This document shows positions 1-5,604 of a stretch of 6,606 nt of DNA, piece after piece; position 1 is the stretch's first letter; every line of letters starts with the position of its first letter. The notes beneath the pieces are model-generated. The model saw only the letters and a program-made list of their open reading frames with translations. It searched no databases and was not told where the DNA came from. The position numbers and the translations under genes were made by a program. The DNA is from an uncultured Acidimicrobiaceae bacterium (GTDB lineage: Bacteria > Actinomycetota > Acidimicrobiia > Acidimicrobiales > MedAcidi-G1). Where the stretch lies: assembly GCA_913054115.1 (NCBI GenBank), contig CAJXIS010000125.1, forward strand, positions 1 to 6,606, in the 5' to 3' direction.

Positions 1-28
1 GATCATCGCCGACACGGAGGTCGAGTGA
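1..28 (+). CDS. 3' end of an upstream gene, probably cytochrome c oxidase subunit II (partial)
   Basis: Reading from base 2 gives IIADTEVE followed by TGA at 26-28, so only eight residues are visible and nothing can be recognised from them. The assignment to subunit II (ctaC) rests only on the usual gene order ctaC-ctaD-ctaE-ctaF-ctaG, which the rest of the window follows. The other two forward frames are also open here: frame 1 runs to a TGA at 79-81 that overlaps the ctaD start as ATGA, and the ctaD frame is open to the left edge but has no start codon upstream of 78. The true end of the upstream gene could therefore be 28 or 81. Frame 2 is my preference because the sequence after base 28 is a simple repeat. 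Confidence 0.4.
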
Positions 29-67
29 TGGGACAGGCAGTGGGACAGGCAGTGGGACAGGCAGTGG
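29..67 (+). repeat. Three exact tandem copies of a 12-bp unit before ctaD
   Basis: The unit TGGGACAGGCAG occurs at 29-40, 41-52 and 53-64 without a mismatch, and TGG at 65-67 starts a fourth copy. The unit is a multiple of three, so it keeps reading frames. From the ATG at 28-30, which overlaps the preceding stop as TGATG, it would encode the 17-residue peptide MGQAVGQAVGQAVEMLR, ending at a TGA that overlaps the ctaD ATG. The last bases of the array run into GGAG (66-69), a good ribosome binding site for ctaD. It may be a simple slippage repeat or a spacer tuning translation between the two subunit genes. Nothing shows that the peptide is made. Confidence 0.85.
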
Positions 68-77
68 AGATGCTTCG

Positions 78-2078
78 ATGAGTGAAACCGTGGCTGAACT
101 GACCTCGGGCGGTGGCGCAGCGTTGCCGCTCGGCGCCTACTCCCGCCCCAAGGGCGGCGGCGGGTGGCGTGACTGGGTCACGACCGTCGACCACAAGAAG
201 ATCGGCATCCTCTACGGCGGCACCGCACTGTTCTTCTTCGGCATCGGTGGCTTCGAGGCCCTGCTGATCCGCCTGCAACTGGCCACCCCGAACGGCACGG
301 TCGTCGGCGCCGACCTCTACAACCAGCTCTACACGATGCACGGCGTCACCATGGTCTTCCTTGTGATCATGCCGCTGGCGGCCGCCTTCGCGAACTACCT
401 GCTGCCGCTGCAGATCGGCGCCCGGGATGTGGCGTTTCCCCGTCTCAACGCCCTGTCGTTCTGGCTCTTCCTCGCGGGCGGCCTGTTCCTGAACTCCGCC
501 TGGTTGATGGGCGACGCTCCCGATGGGGGTTGGTTCGCCTACGCGCCAAACACCGGCGTGACGTTCTCCCCGGGCCACGGCATGGACTTCTACGCCATCG
601 GCCTCCAGATCGCCGGCATCGCCTCGCTGATCTCGGCGATGAACCTGATCGTGACGGTGCTCAACATGAGGGCGCCGGGCATGACCCTGTTCAAGATGCC
701 GGTGTTCACCTGGATGATCCTCGTGGTGCAGTTCCTGCTGCTCTTCGCCATTCCGGTCATCACGGTGGCGCTGTTCCTGCTGCTCTTCGACCGCAACTTC
801 GGTGCAAACTTCTTCAACCCGGAGATGGGCGCCGATCCGCTGCTGTGGCAGCACCTCTTCTGGATCTTCGGGCATCCCGAGGTGTACGTCCTGATCCTGC
901 CGTCGTTCGGCATCGTCTCGGAGGTCATCCCGACCTTCAGCCGCAAGCCCCTCTTCGGCTACGAGTTCATGGTCTTCTCGGGCATCGCCATCGGCTTCAT
1001 GGGCTGGGGCGTGTGGGCGCACCACATGTTCGTGTCGGGCATCGGACCGATCTCGGTCGGTGCCTTCACGCTGTCGACGATGTTCATCGCCGTCCCGACC
1101 GGCGTCAAGATCCTGAACTGGATGGCCACCATGTGGGGCGGCAAGATCCGGCTCACCACGTCGATGCTCTTCGCCACCGGCGTCGTGTCGATGTTCACGA
1201 TCGGTGGACTCTCGGGCGTCACCCATGCGGTGTCGCCGGCCGACACCCAGCAGACCGACACCTACTACGTCGTGGCCCACTTCCACTACGTGATCTTCGG
1301 TGGCGCCCTGCTCGGCTTCTTTGCCGGGTTCTACTTCTGGTGGCCCAAGGCGTTCGGCCACCTGCTCGGCGAGACCCTCGGCAAGTGGAACTTCTGGCTC
1401 ATGATCATCGGCTTCAACATGACGTTCGGGCCGATGCACATCCTGGGCCTCAACGGCATGTCCCGCCGGATCGACACGTATTCGCCGGGCTTCGGGTTCG
1501 AGTTCTGGAACCTGTTCGCCACCGTCGGTGCGTTCGTCATCGCCTCCGGCGTCGCATGCTTCGCATTGAACGTGATCCTGTCGGCTCGACGGGCACGGGG
1601 CCTGCCGCCCGAGCCGCCCGACCCGTGGGACGCCCGCAGCCTCGAGTGGTTCACCCCGAACCCCACCCCCGTCCACAACTTCGACGAGGTCATCGAGGTC
1701 TCGACGCTGGACGAGTTCTGGCACCGCAAGTGGACGACCGACGAGAACGGCAAGGTGGTCCGCAAGGCCACTGCCGAAGAGGTCTGCCAGAAGGGGGACG
1801 CCACCGACGTGCACCTGCCGTCGCCGTCCTACTGGCCGGTCGTGCTGGCCGCCGGCATGCCGCTGATCGGCTTCGGCCTCCTGTACAACCTCTGGATCTG
1901 CGTGCCGGGCACCATGCTCGTGCTGACGGGCATCTACGCCTGGGTGTTCGAGCCACCCGACGATCCCGACGGGCCCTTTGGTGACGGCCACGGCGATCAT
2001 GGCGATCATGGGGATCACGGCGGGGAATCCTCTGGTGACGAATCATCCAGCGAGCGAGAGGCGGCTTCCGTTGAGTGA
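78..2078 (+). CDS. ctaD: Cytochrome c oxidase subunit I (haem-copper oxidase, A family, 14-helix form)
   Basis: This is the catalytic membrane subunit that reduces O2 to water and pumps protons; 666 residues. The ATG at 78 has GGAG at 66-69, eight bases upstream. Low-spin haem a ligands are H88 (TMHG) and H403; haem a3 ligand is H401 (VVAHFHYV). CuB ligands are H266 (GHPEVY, with the cross-linked Y270) and H315/H316 (WAHHMF). D-channel residues N106, D117, N124 and E268 and K-channel K344 (PTGVKI) are all present. Twelve core helices span about 43-502. A polar loop with PPEPPDPWDARSLEW (510-524) follows, then two more helices near 584-604 and 606-624, as in the longer Bacillus-type CtaD. The tail 635-666 is His/Gly/Asp- then Ser/Glu-rich. 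The gene overlaps ctaE by eight bases. The family assignment is certain; a caa3-type complex cannot be confirmed without subunit II. Confidence 0.98.
   Translation: MSETVAELTSGGGAALPLGAYSRPKGGGGWRDWVTTVDHKKIGILYGGTALFFFGIGGFEALLIRLQLATPNGTVVGADLYNQLYTMHGVTMVFLVIMPLAAAFANYLLPLQIGARDVAFPRLNALSFWLFLAGGLFLNSAWLMGDAPDGGWFAYAPNTGVTFSPGHGMDFYAIGLQIAGIASLISAMNLIVTVLNMRAPGMTLFKMPVFTWMILVVQFLLLFAIPVITVALFLLLFDRNFGANFFNPEMGADPLLWQHLFWIFGHPEVYVLILPSFGIVSEVIPTFSRKPLFGYEFMVFSGIAIGFMGWGVWAHHMFVSGIGPISVGAFTLSTMFIAVPTGVKILNWMATMWGGKIRLTTSMLFATGVVSMFTIGGLSGVTHAVSPADTQQTDTYYVVAHFHYVIFGGALLGFFAGFYFWWPKAFGHLLGETLGKWNFWLMIIGFNMTFGPMHILGLNGMSRRIDTYSPGFGFEFWNLFATVGAFVIASGVACFALNVILSARRARGLPPEPPDPWDARSLEWFTPNPTPVHNFDEVIEVSTLDEFWHRKWTTDENGKVVRKATAEEVCQKGDATDVHLPSPSYWPVVLAAGMPLIGFGLLYNLWICVPGTMLVLTGIYAWVFEPPDDPDGPFGDGHGDHGDHGDHGGESSGDESSSEREAASVE
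1980..2018 (+). repeat. Short in-frame repeat encoding the His-rich C-terminal tail of CtaD
   Basis: Within ctaD, codons 635-647 read GDGHGDHGDHGDH. At DNA level two identical 9-bp units, GGCGATCAT, lie at 1992-2000 and 2001-2009, followed by a variant GGGGATCAC at 2010-2018. The peptide places four histidines and four aspartates after the last predicted helix, so it would be a flexible, metal-binding-like tail. The identical codons suggest recent expansion by slippage. Confidence 0.8.
2056..2061 (+). promoter_or_regulatory. Ribosome binding site supporting the TTG start of ctaE
   Basis: GAGAGG lies inside the last codons of ctaD, nine bases before the TTG at 2071. The peptide from that TTG begins MSETT, much like the MSETV start of CtaD, and the total length then fits the family. 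This favours TTG 2071 over the in-frame ATG at 1978, which would overlap ctaD by about 100 bases. It also favours it over the ATG at 2122, which would cost 17 residues but still leave all the helices. Confidence 0.6.
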
Positions 2079-2718
2079 GACGACCGTTTCCACAGAGGAC
2101 GAAGCCGGCGAGGCCGCACACATGGATCACGACCAGGGAAGCCACGGCACGGGGACGGGCATCTCCAACAACAAGCTCCTGATGTGGGTGTTCCTGGGTT
2201 CGGAATGCCTGCTGTTCGGCGGCCTGATCTCGGCCTACCTGATCAACCGGGGCCGCTTCCACACCGGTCCGGCGCCGGGCGACATCTTCGACATCCCGTT
2301 CACCTCGGTGAGCTCGTTCGTGCTTCTCATGAGTTCGCTCACGATGGTGTTGGCGCTGTCGGCGCTGCAGCGGGGCGACATCCGCAACAACCGGATCTGG
2401 CTCCTGACCACGGCCCTGCTGGGCTCGCTGTTCATCGGCGGCCAGGTCTACGAGTTCACGAGCTTCCTCCGGGAGGGCCTGGGCTACACGACCAGCCCGT
2501 TCTCGTCGGCGTTCTTCACGTTGACCGGCTTCCACGGCATCCACGTCAGCGTCGGCATCGTGATGCTGATGTCGCTGGTCATCTCGTCGTACCGGGGCAC
2601 GCTCACCAAGAAAAACTCCGAGACCGTCGAGATCGTCGGCCTGTACTGGCACTTCGTCGACGTGGTCTGGATCTTCATCTTCACCGTCATCTACCTCGTG
2701 CCTTCCCCCACGAGTTGA
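2071..2718 (+). CDS. ctaE: Cytochrome c oxidase subunit III (short five-helix form)
   Basis: Non-catalytic membrane subunit that binds subunit I and stabilises the oxidase during turnover. From the TTG at 2071 it has 215 residues, close to the Bacillus CtaE size. After a polar, His-containing N-terminus (AHMDHDQGSH near 16-25), five helices lie at about 36-58, 82-99, 108-129, 147-172 and 188-210. Family hallmarks are FLGSE with the buried glutamate E45, GFHGIHV (153-159), and YWHFVDVVWIFIF (192-204). The two N-terminal helices of the seven-helix subunit III are absent. This agrees with subunit I carrying two extra C-terminal helices, the known trade-off between these oxidase forms. The start overlaps the ctaD stop by eight bases, so translation is probably coupled. 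The start codon is the only real uncertainty. Confidence 0.94.
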   Translation: MSETTVSTEDEAGEAAHMDHDQGSHGTGTGISNNKLLMWVFLGSECLLFGGLISAYLINRGRFHTGPAPGDIFDIPFTSVSSFVLLMSSLTMVLALSALQRGDIRNNRIWLLTTALLGSLFIGGQVYEFTSFLREGLGYTTSPFSSAFFTLTGFHGIHVSVGIVMLMSLVISSYRGTLTKKNSETVEIVGLYWHFVDVVWIFIFTVIYLVPSPTS

Positions 2719-2735
2719 ACAGGGGTTCCGCCGCC

Positions 2736-3056
2736 ATGAGCACCGAAACCGCCGCCGACCTCGAAGCCGGCGCCGGGCACGAGCATCCCACCGACGCCAA
2801 GTACGTCCAGATCGCCATCCTGTTGGCGGTGATCACGGCCGCCGAGGTGTCGACCTACTACGTCGACATCGGACCGATTCTCATCCCGGCGCTCATGGTC
2901 ATGATGGTCGTCAAGTTCTTCTACGTGGCCGCCTGGTTCATGCACCTGAAGTTCGACAGCATCCTGTTCACGCGGTTCTTCGTGACGGGCCTGATCCTCG
3001 CCACCGCCGTGTACTGCGTGTTCCTCACGGTGTTCGAGTTCTGGTCAAAGGGCTAG
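2736..3056 (+). CDS. ctaF: Cytochrome c oxidase subunit IV (prokaryotic small subunit)
   Basis: A 106-residue membrane protein of the prokaryotic oxidase subunit IV family (COX4_pro type). It accompanies subunits I-III and probably aids stability or assembly. The N-terminus is short and polar (AGHEHPTDAKY, 12-23). Three helices lie at about 23-42, 46-70 and 78-101. The characteristic stretch KFFYVAAWFMHLKFD (60-74) is intact, and a glutamate (E37) sits within helix 1. The ATG at 2736 has AGGGG at 2721-2725, ten bases upstream, and follows the ctaE stop by 17 bases, so it belongs to the same transcript. The family is recognised from the helix pattern, size, the FFMHLK-like motif and gene order. 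Most of the larger overlapping frame upstream is an unused reading of ctaE. Confidence 0.93.
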   Translation: MSTETAADLEAGAGHEHPTDAKYVQIAILLAVITAAEVSTYYVDIGPILIPALMVMMVVKFFYVAAWFMHLKFDSILFTRFFVTGLILATAVYCVFLTVFEFWSKG

Positions 3057-3064
3057 GCGCGTTC

Positions 3065-3080
3065 GCCGGGGTTTCCCGGC
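3065..3080 (+). terminator. GC-rich hairpin after ctaF, possible weak terminator or attenuator
   Basis: GCCGGG (3065-3070), loop GTTT, CCCGGC (3075-3080) forms a perfect six-base stem nine bases after the ctaF stop. No T-run follows, so it may be a weak terminator, an mRNA-stabilising 3' structure, or simply GC-rich chance. It separates the three subunit genes from ctaG. Confidence 0.4.
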
Positions 3081-3109
3081 AGGGCGACGGTGTAGCCCGA
3101 CGCGACCGG

Positions 3110-3115
3110 TAGAAC
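3110..3115 (+). promoter_or_regulatory. Possible -10 element for a leaderless ctaG transcript
   Basis: TAGAAC sits six bases before the GTG start of ctaG, the geometry expected if transcription begins at the start codon. No convincing -35 hexamer is visible, and the last base departs from TANNNT. The idea is supported by the lack of a clear ribosome binding site before GTG 3122 and by the same spacing upstream of serS. Confidence 0.25.
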
Positions 3116-3121
3116 TCACAC

Positions 3122-3961
3122 GTGAACCTTCCTGCGTTGTTCGCTGAGGTGAGCCCCTGGGCGTTTCAGGCCCATCCCGAGGTCTGGTTCCTCGTGCTCG
3201 CCATCATCGGCTTGGGGTGGTGGACCTCGCGCATCGGATCGCGTGTGCTTCCCTCCGGCACTCCCGTTGCCTCGCTGTTCCAGAAACGGGCATTCGTCGC
3301 CGCTGTCCTGCTGCTGCTCCTCTCGGCTGACTGGCCGGTGCATGACATCGCCGAGGAGCACCTCTACTCGGTGCACATGATCCAGCACATGTCGATCACG
3401 ATGTTCGTGCCGCCGCTGTTCCTCCTGGCCACGCCTGCCTGGTTGGCCCGTCTGGTGATCCTCGACGGCGGGGTCCCATCGACGATCCTGCGACGTCTGA
3501 CGAACCCGGTCGTGGCCGGCGTGCTCTTCAACGCCCTGGTGGCGTTGACTCACTGGAGCGGCATCGTGCGGCTCTCGGCGGAGAACGGTGCCTTCCACTA
3601 CACGGCCCATGTGACGATCTTCGCTTCGGCGCTGCTGATGTGGATGCCGATCGTGTCGCCGATCCGGGAGCACCGACTCGGCCCACCCGGCCAGATGCTC
3701 TACCTGTTCCTAATGTCGATCATCCCGACCATCCCGGCCGGTTGGCTGACCTTCGCCGAGGGGGCGGTCTACAAGGTGTACGACGACGGCTTCGAGCCGT
3801 GGGGTATCGGCGTGATCTCCGACCAGCAGGCGGCGGGGGCGATCATGAAGGTCTTCGGCGGCTTCTTCCTCTGGGGCATCATCGTCGTCAAGTTCTTTCG
3901 GTTCGCCCAGTCGGAACGTGCGGAGCGGTCGCAGCGGTTGTACGAGCCGGACCGGGGCTGA
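3122..3961 (+). CDS. ctaG: Cytochrome c oxidase assembly factor CtaG (caa3_CtaG family)
   Basis: A 279-residue polytopic membrane protein of the Bacillus-type CtaG family, required there for formation of active caa3 oxidase. It is unrelated to the CtaG/Cox11 copper chaperone of proteobacteria. About seven helices are visible, near 20-36, 57-70, 90-108, 128-146, 163-180, 190-210 and 240-260. Conserved-looking features are SADWPVHDIAEEHLYSVHM (68-86) followed by IQH, with H74, H80, H85 and H89; THWSGIVRL (143-151); H159 and H163; IIPTIPAGWLTF (200-211); and SDQQAAGAIMKV (233-244). The clustered histidines could bind metal or haem, but that is inference. The GTG at 3122 is used because the protein then starts at the family's usual distance from helix 1. 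It follows ctaF by 65 bases and may have its own promoter. Its stop codon lies inside the first, degenerate unit of the tandem array. Confidence 0.95.
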   Translation: MNLPALFAEVSPWAFQAHPEVWFLVLAIIGLGWWTSRIGSRVLPSGTPVASLFQKRAFVAAVLLLLLSADWPVHDIAEEHLYSVHMIQHMSITMFVPPLFLLATPAWLARLVILDGGVPSTILRRLTNPVVAGVLFNALVALTHWSGIVRLSAENGAFHYTAHVTIFASALLMWMPIVSPIREHRLGPPGQMLYLFLMSIIPTIPAGWLTFAEGAVYKVYDDGFEPWGIGVISDQQAAGAIMKVFGGFFLWGIIVVKFFRFAQSERAERSQRLYEPDRG

Positions 3962-4216
3962 TCCCCGGAGACGTGGGAGGCGTCGGACCTGTCTGGCAGG
4001 GGGATCCCTGCCTTGGGGCTGGTCCCCGGAGACGTGGGAGGCGTCGTTCACGGGTCGCCTTCGGCTGGCCTGCGAGGGCTGGTCGCCGGAGACGTGGGAG
4101 GCGTCGTTCACGGGTCGGATTCGGCTGGCCTGCGAGGTCTGGTCCCCGGAGACGTGGGAGGCGTCGTTCACGGGTCGGATTCGGCTGGCCTGCGAGGTCT
4201 GGTCCCCGGATACATG
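3954..4216 (+). repeat. Tandem array with a 60-bp period between ctaG and serS
   Basis: Three full 60-bp units lie at 4021-4080, 4081-4140 and 4141-4200. Units 2 and 3 differ at one base, units 1 and 3 at three, and units 1 and 2 at four. A degenerate leading unit starts at 3954: 31 of 32 bases (3954-3985) match 4015-4046, 61 bases later, and then it diverges. A trailing fragment, 4201-4216, matches 14 of 16 bases. Each unit contains GACG/CGTC arms (for example 4031-4034 and 4042-4045), and a GGGG...CCCC pairing spans some unit junctions. Units abut with no spacers. All three forward frames and two reverse frames stay open through the full units because the period is a multiple of three. I regard the array as non-coding intergenic DNA of unknown role. 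With the serS promoter region it fills the whole spacer between the two genes. Confidence 0.95.
3995..4012 (+). terminator. Hairpin downstream of ctaG, candidate terminator
   Basis: GGCAGGG (3995-4001), loop GGAT, CCCTGCC (4006-4012) is a perfect seven-base GC stem 33 bases after the ctaG stop, followed only by TTGG. It falls in the part of the leading repeat unit that differs from the other units. Its position suits the end of the oxidase operon. The missing T-run makes factor-independent termination uncertain. Confidence 0.5.
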
Positions 4217-4239
4217 AAAAACGCGCTCCGTGCCGTACC

Positions 4240-4251
4240 CCGCCCGGGCGG
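4240..4251. promoter_or_regulatory. 12-bp perfect palindrome upstream of serS
   Basis: CCGCCCGGGCGG is self-complementary over all 12 bases and directly abuts the -10-like TAGGTT. A palindrome in the -10/-35 spacer could be an operator, or an mRNA hairpin if transcription starts further upstream. In GC-rich DNA a palindrome of this composition can also arise by chance. Confidence 0.35.
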
Positions 4252-4257
4252 TAGGTT
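4252..4257 (+). promoter_or_regulatory. -10-like element giving a leaderless serS transcript
   Basis: TAGGTT fits TANNNT and ends six bases before the ATG at 4264, so a transcript would begin at or next to the start codon. No strong -35 match is seen, and the only ribosome-binding-like bases are AGG at 4253-4255. Leaderless genes are common in actinobacteria, which makes this plausible but unproven. Confidence 0.4.
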
Positions 4258-4263
4258 CACTCC

Positions 4264-5571
4264 ATGATCGATCTGCGGCGGTTGCGTGCTGATCCGGAGG
4301 GGGTCAAGGCCGCCATCGCCCGGCGGGGCGAAGACGTCAGTTCGTTGGACCAGGTGCTCGAGATGGATGAGCGACAGCGCCGTCTGGCCGAGGAGCGCGA
4401 TGCGGTCCGCAACGAGGTCAAGGGCATCTCCCGCCAGGTCGGCGACCTGCACAAGGAGGGAAGGGGCGACGAGGCCGCGGAGCTTCAGACCCGGAGCCGC
4501 GACCTGGGCCAACGCGCGGACGCCCTTGCCGACGAGGTCGATGGCCTGGCCTCCGAGATCCGCGAGATCCTGCTGCGGGTCCCGAACACGCCGTCGCCCG
4601 ACTGCCCCGACGGGTTGACCCCCGAGGAGAATCCGGTGATTCGGCAGGTGGGCGCCGACCTCGACTCGTTTCCCGACCACCAGCGGGTGCCGCACTGGGA
4701 GATCGGTGAGGAGCTGGGCATCCTCGATGTCGCCACCGGCACGAAGCTCTCGGGCGCCATGTTCGTCATGTACTCGGGCCTCGGCGCCACCCTCTGCCGG
4801 GCGCTGTGCCAGTACGCCCTCGATCGCAACGCCGACGCCTACCGCGAGATGCGGCCGCCGACGCTCGTCAAGACCGAGACGATGGTCTCGACCGGGCACC
4901 TCCCCAAGTTCGAGGACGACGCCTACCACCTCGAGCGGGACGACCTGTGGGCGATCCCGACGGCCGAGGTGCCGCTCACGTCGCTGTTCCGTGACGAGGT
5001 CATCGACGAGGCCGACCTGCCCATGAAGCTCATGGCGCACACGTCGTGCTTCCGCCGCGAGGCCGGGTCGGCAGGCCGAGACACCCGGGGCCTGCTGCGG
5101 ATCCACGAGTTCGACAAGGTCGAGTTGCTCGCCTATGCAACCGAGGAGCAGTCGCACGAGGTCCACATGGACATCCTCGCCAGGGCCGAGGGGGCCATCG
5201 CCGACCTGGGCCTCACCTACCGCATCATCGACCTGGTCGCCGGCGACCTCGGCGCTTCGTCGGCCCGCACGTTCGACATCGAGGTCTACGCCCCGGGTGC
5301 TGACCAGTGGCTCGAGGTCTCATCGGTGTCGTGGTTCGGCGACTACCAGGCCCGTCGAGCCAACGCGAGGTACCGGCGGGTTGCAACGGAGGCGGGTGGG
5401 AAGAGTCAGGGCACAAGGATCGTCAACACGCTCAACGGTTCCGGACTGGCGGTGCCCAGGGTCTGGGCGGGCGTGGTCGAGAGCTATCGGCAGGAGGACG
5501 GCTCGGTCCGGGTCCCCGACGTTCTCAAGCCGTACATGCGGGGCGTGGAGGTCATCGAAGCCGGCATGTAG
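4264..5571 (+). CDS. serS: Seryl-tRNA synthetase
   Basis: Class II aminoacyl-tRNA synthetase that charges tRNA-Ser, and also tRNA-Sec where present, with serine; cytoplasmic, 435 residues, the usual bacterial length. The N-terminal arm (about 27-105), rich in charged residues, is the antiparallel coiled coil that grips the long variable arm of tRNA-Ser. The catalytic domain follows. Motif 1 lies around 176-200 (ending REMRPPTLV). The serine-binding TAE loop is 233-235 (IPTAEVPLT). Motif 2 is TSCFRREAGSAGRDTRGLLR (260-279), continuing HEFDKVEL (281-288). The SVSWFGDYQARR block is 354-365. Motif 3 is TLNGSGLAVPR (389-399), continuing to EDGSVRVPDVLKPYM. Compared with E. coli, motif 3 has proline where AVGR has glycine, and the SCSNF block reads SVSWF; the motif arginines are kept. 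The ATG at 4264 begins the canonical MIDL. Convergent with the downstream ligase. Confidence 0.98.
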   Translation: MIDLRRLRADPEGVKAAIARRGEDVSSLDQVLEMDERQRRLAEERDAVRNEVKGISRQVGDLHKEGRGDEAAELQTRSRDLGQRADALADEVDGLASEIREILLRVPNTPSPDCPDGLTPEENPVIRQVGADLDSFPDHQRVPHWEIGEELGILDVATGTKLSGAMFVMYSGLGATLCRALCQYALDRNADAYREMRPPTLVKTETMVSTGHLPKFEDDAYHLERDDLWAIPTAEVPLTSLFRDEVIDEADLPMKLMAHTSCFRREAGSAGRDTRGLLRIHEFDKVELLAYATEEQSHEVHMDILARAEGAIADLGLTYRIIDLVAGDLGASSARTFDIEVYAPGADQWLEVSSVSWFGDYQARRANARYRRVATEAGGKSQGTRIVNTLNGSGLAVPRVWAGVVESYRQEDGSVRVPDVLKPYMRGVEVIEAGM

Positions 5572-5586
5572 CGGGGCGGGGCGCTC

Positions 5587-5604
5587 AGGCCTGGATTCAG
5601 GCCT
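5587..5604. terminator. Hairpin between convergent serS and the ligase gene
   Basis: AGGCCTG (5587-5593), loop GATT, CAGGCCT (5598-5604) is a perfect seven-base stem starting 15 bases after the serS stop. On the plus strand CTTTC follows, a weak pyrimidine tail. The right arm covers the last codons and stop of the minus-strand ligase gene. A shared, bidirectional terminator is the natural reading, since only 25 bases separate the two stop codons. Confidence 0.55.

Noticed and set aside
530..1984. A 484-codon plus-strand frame inside ctaD
   Set aside because: Arg/His/Pro-rich out-of-frame reading of ctaD with no recognisable motif.
3..2018. A 671-codon open frame on the minus strand opposite ctaD
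   Set aside because: It is an antisense shadow caused by high GC and codon bias. The product is a charged, low-complexity string rich in R, E, H, D and G with no domain, while the plus strand encodes a clear subunit I.
1978..2070. Upstream ATG extension of ctaE
   Set aside because: It would overlap ctaD by 101 bases and add 31 residues absent from the family. The TTG at 2071 has a good ribosome binding site and gives a normal length.
3710..4171. Minus-strand repeat protein with NDASHVSGDQ units across the array
   Set aside because: The frame runs antisense through the coding end of ctaG, has no clear start signal, and stays open mainly because the period is a multiple of three.
3954..4216. 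CRISPR array
   Set aside because: Units are contiguous 60-bp copies with no unique spacers, and no cas genes are in the window.
3640..4254. 204-codon plus-strand frame from within ctaG through the array
   Set aside because: Arg/Gly-rich reading out of the ctaG frame with low-complexity repeats and no ribosome binding site evidence.
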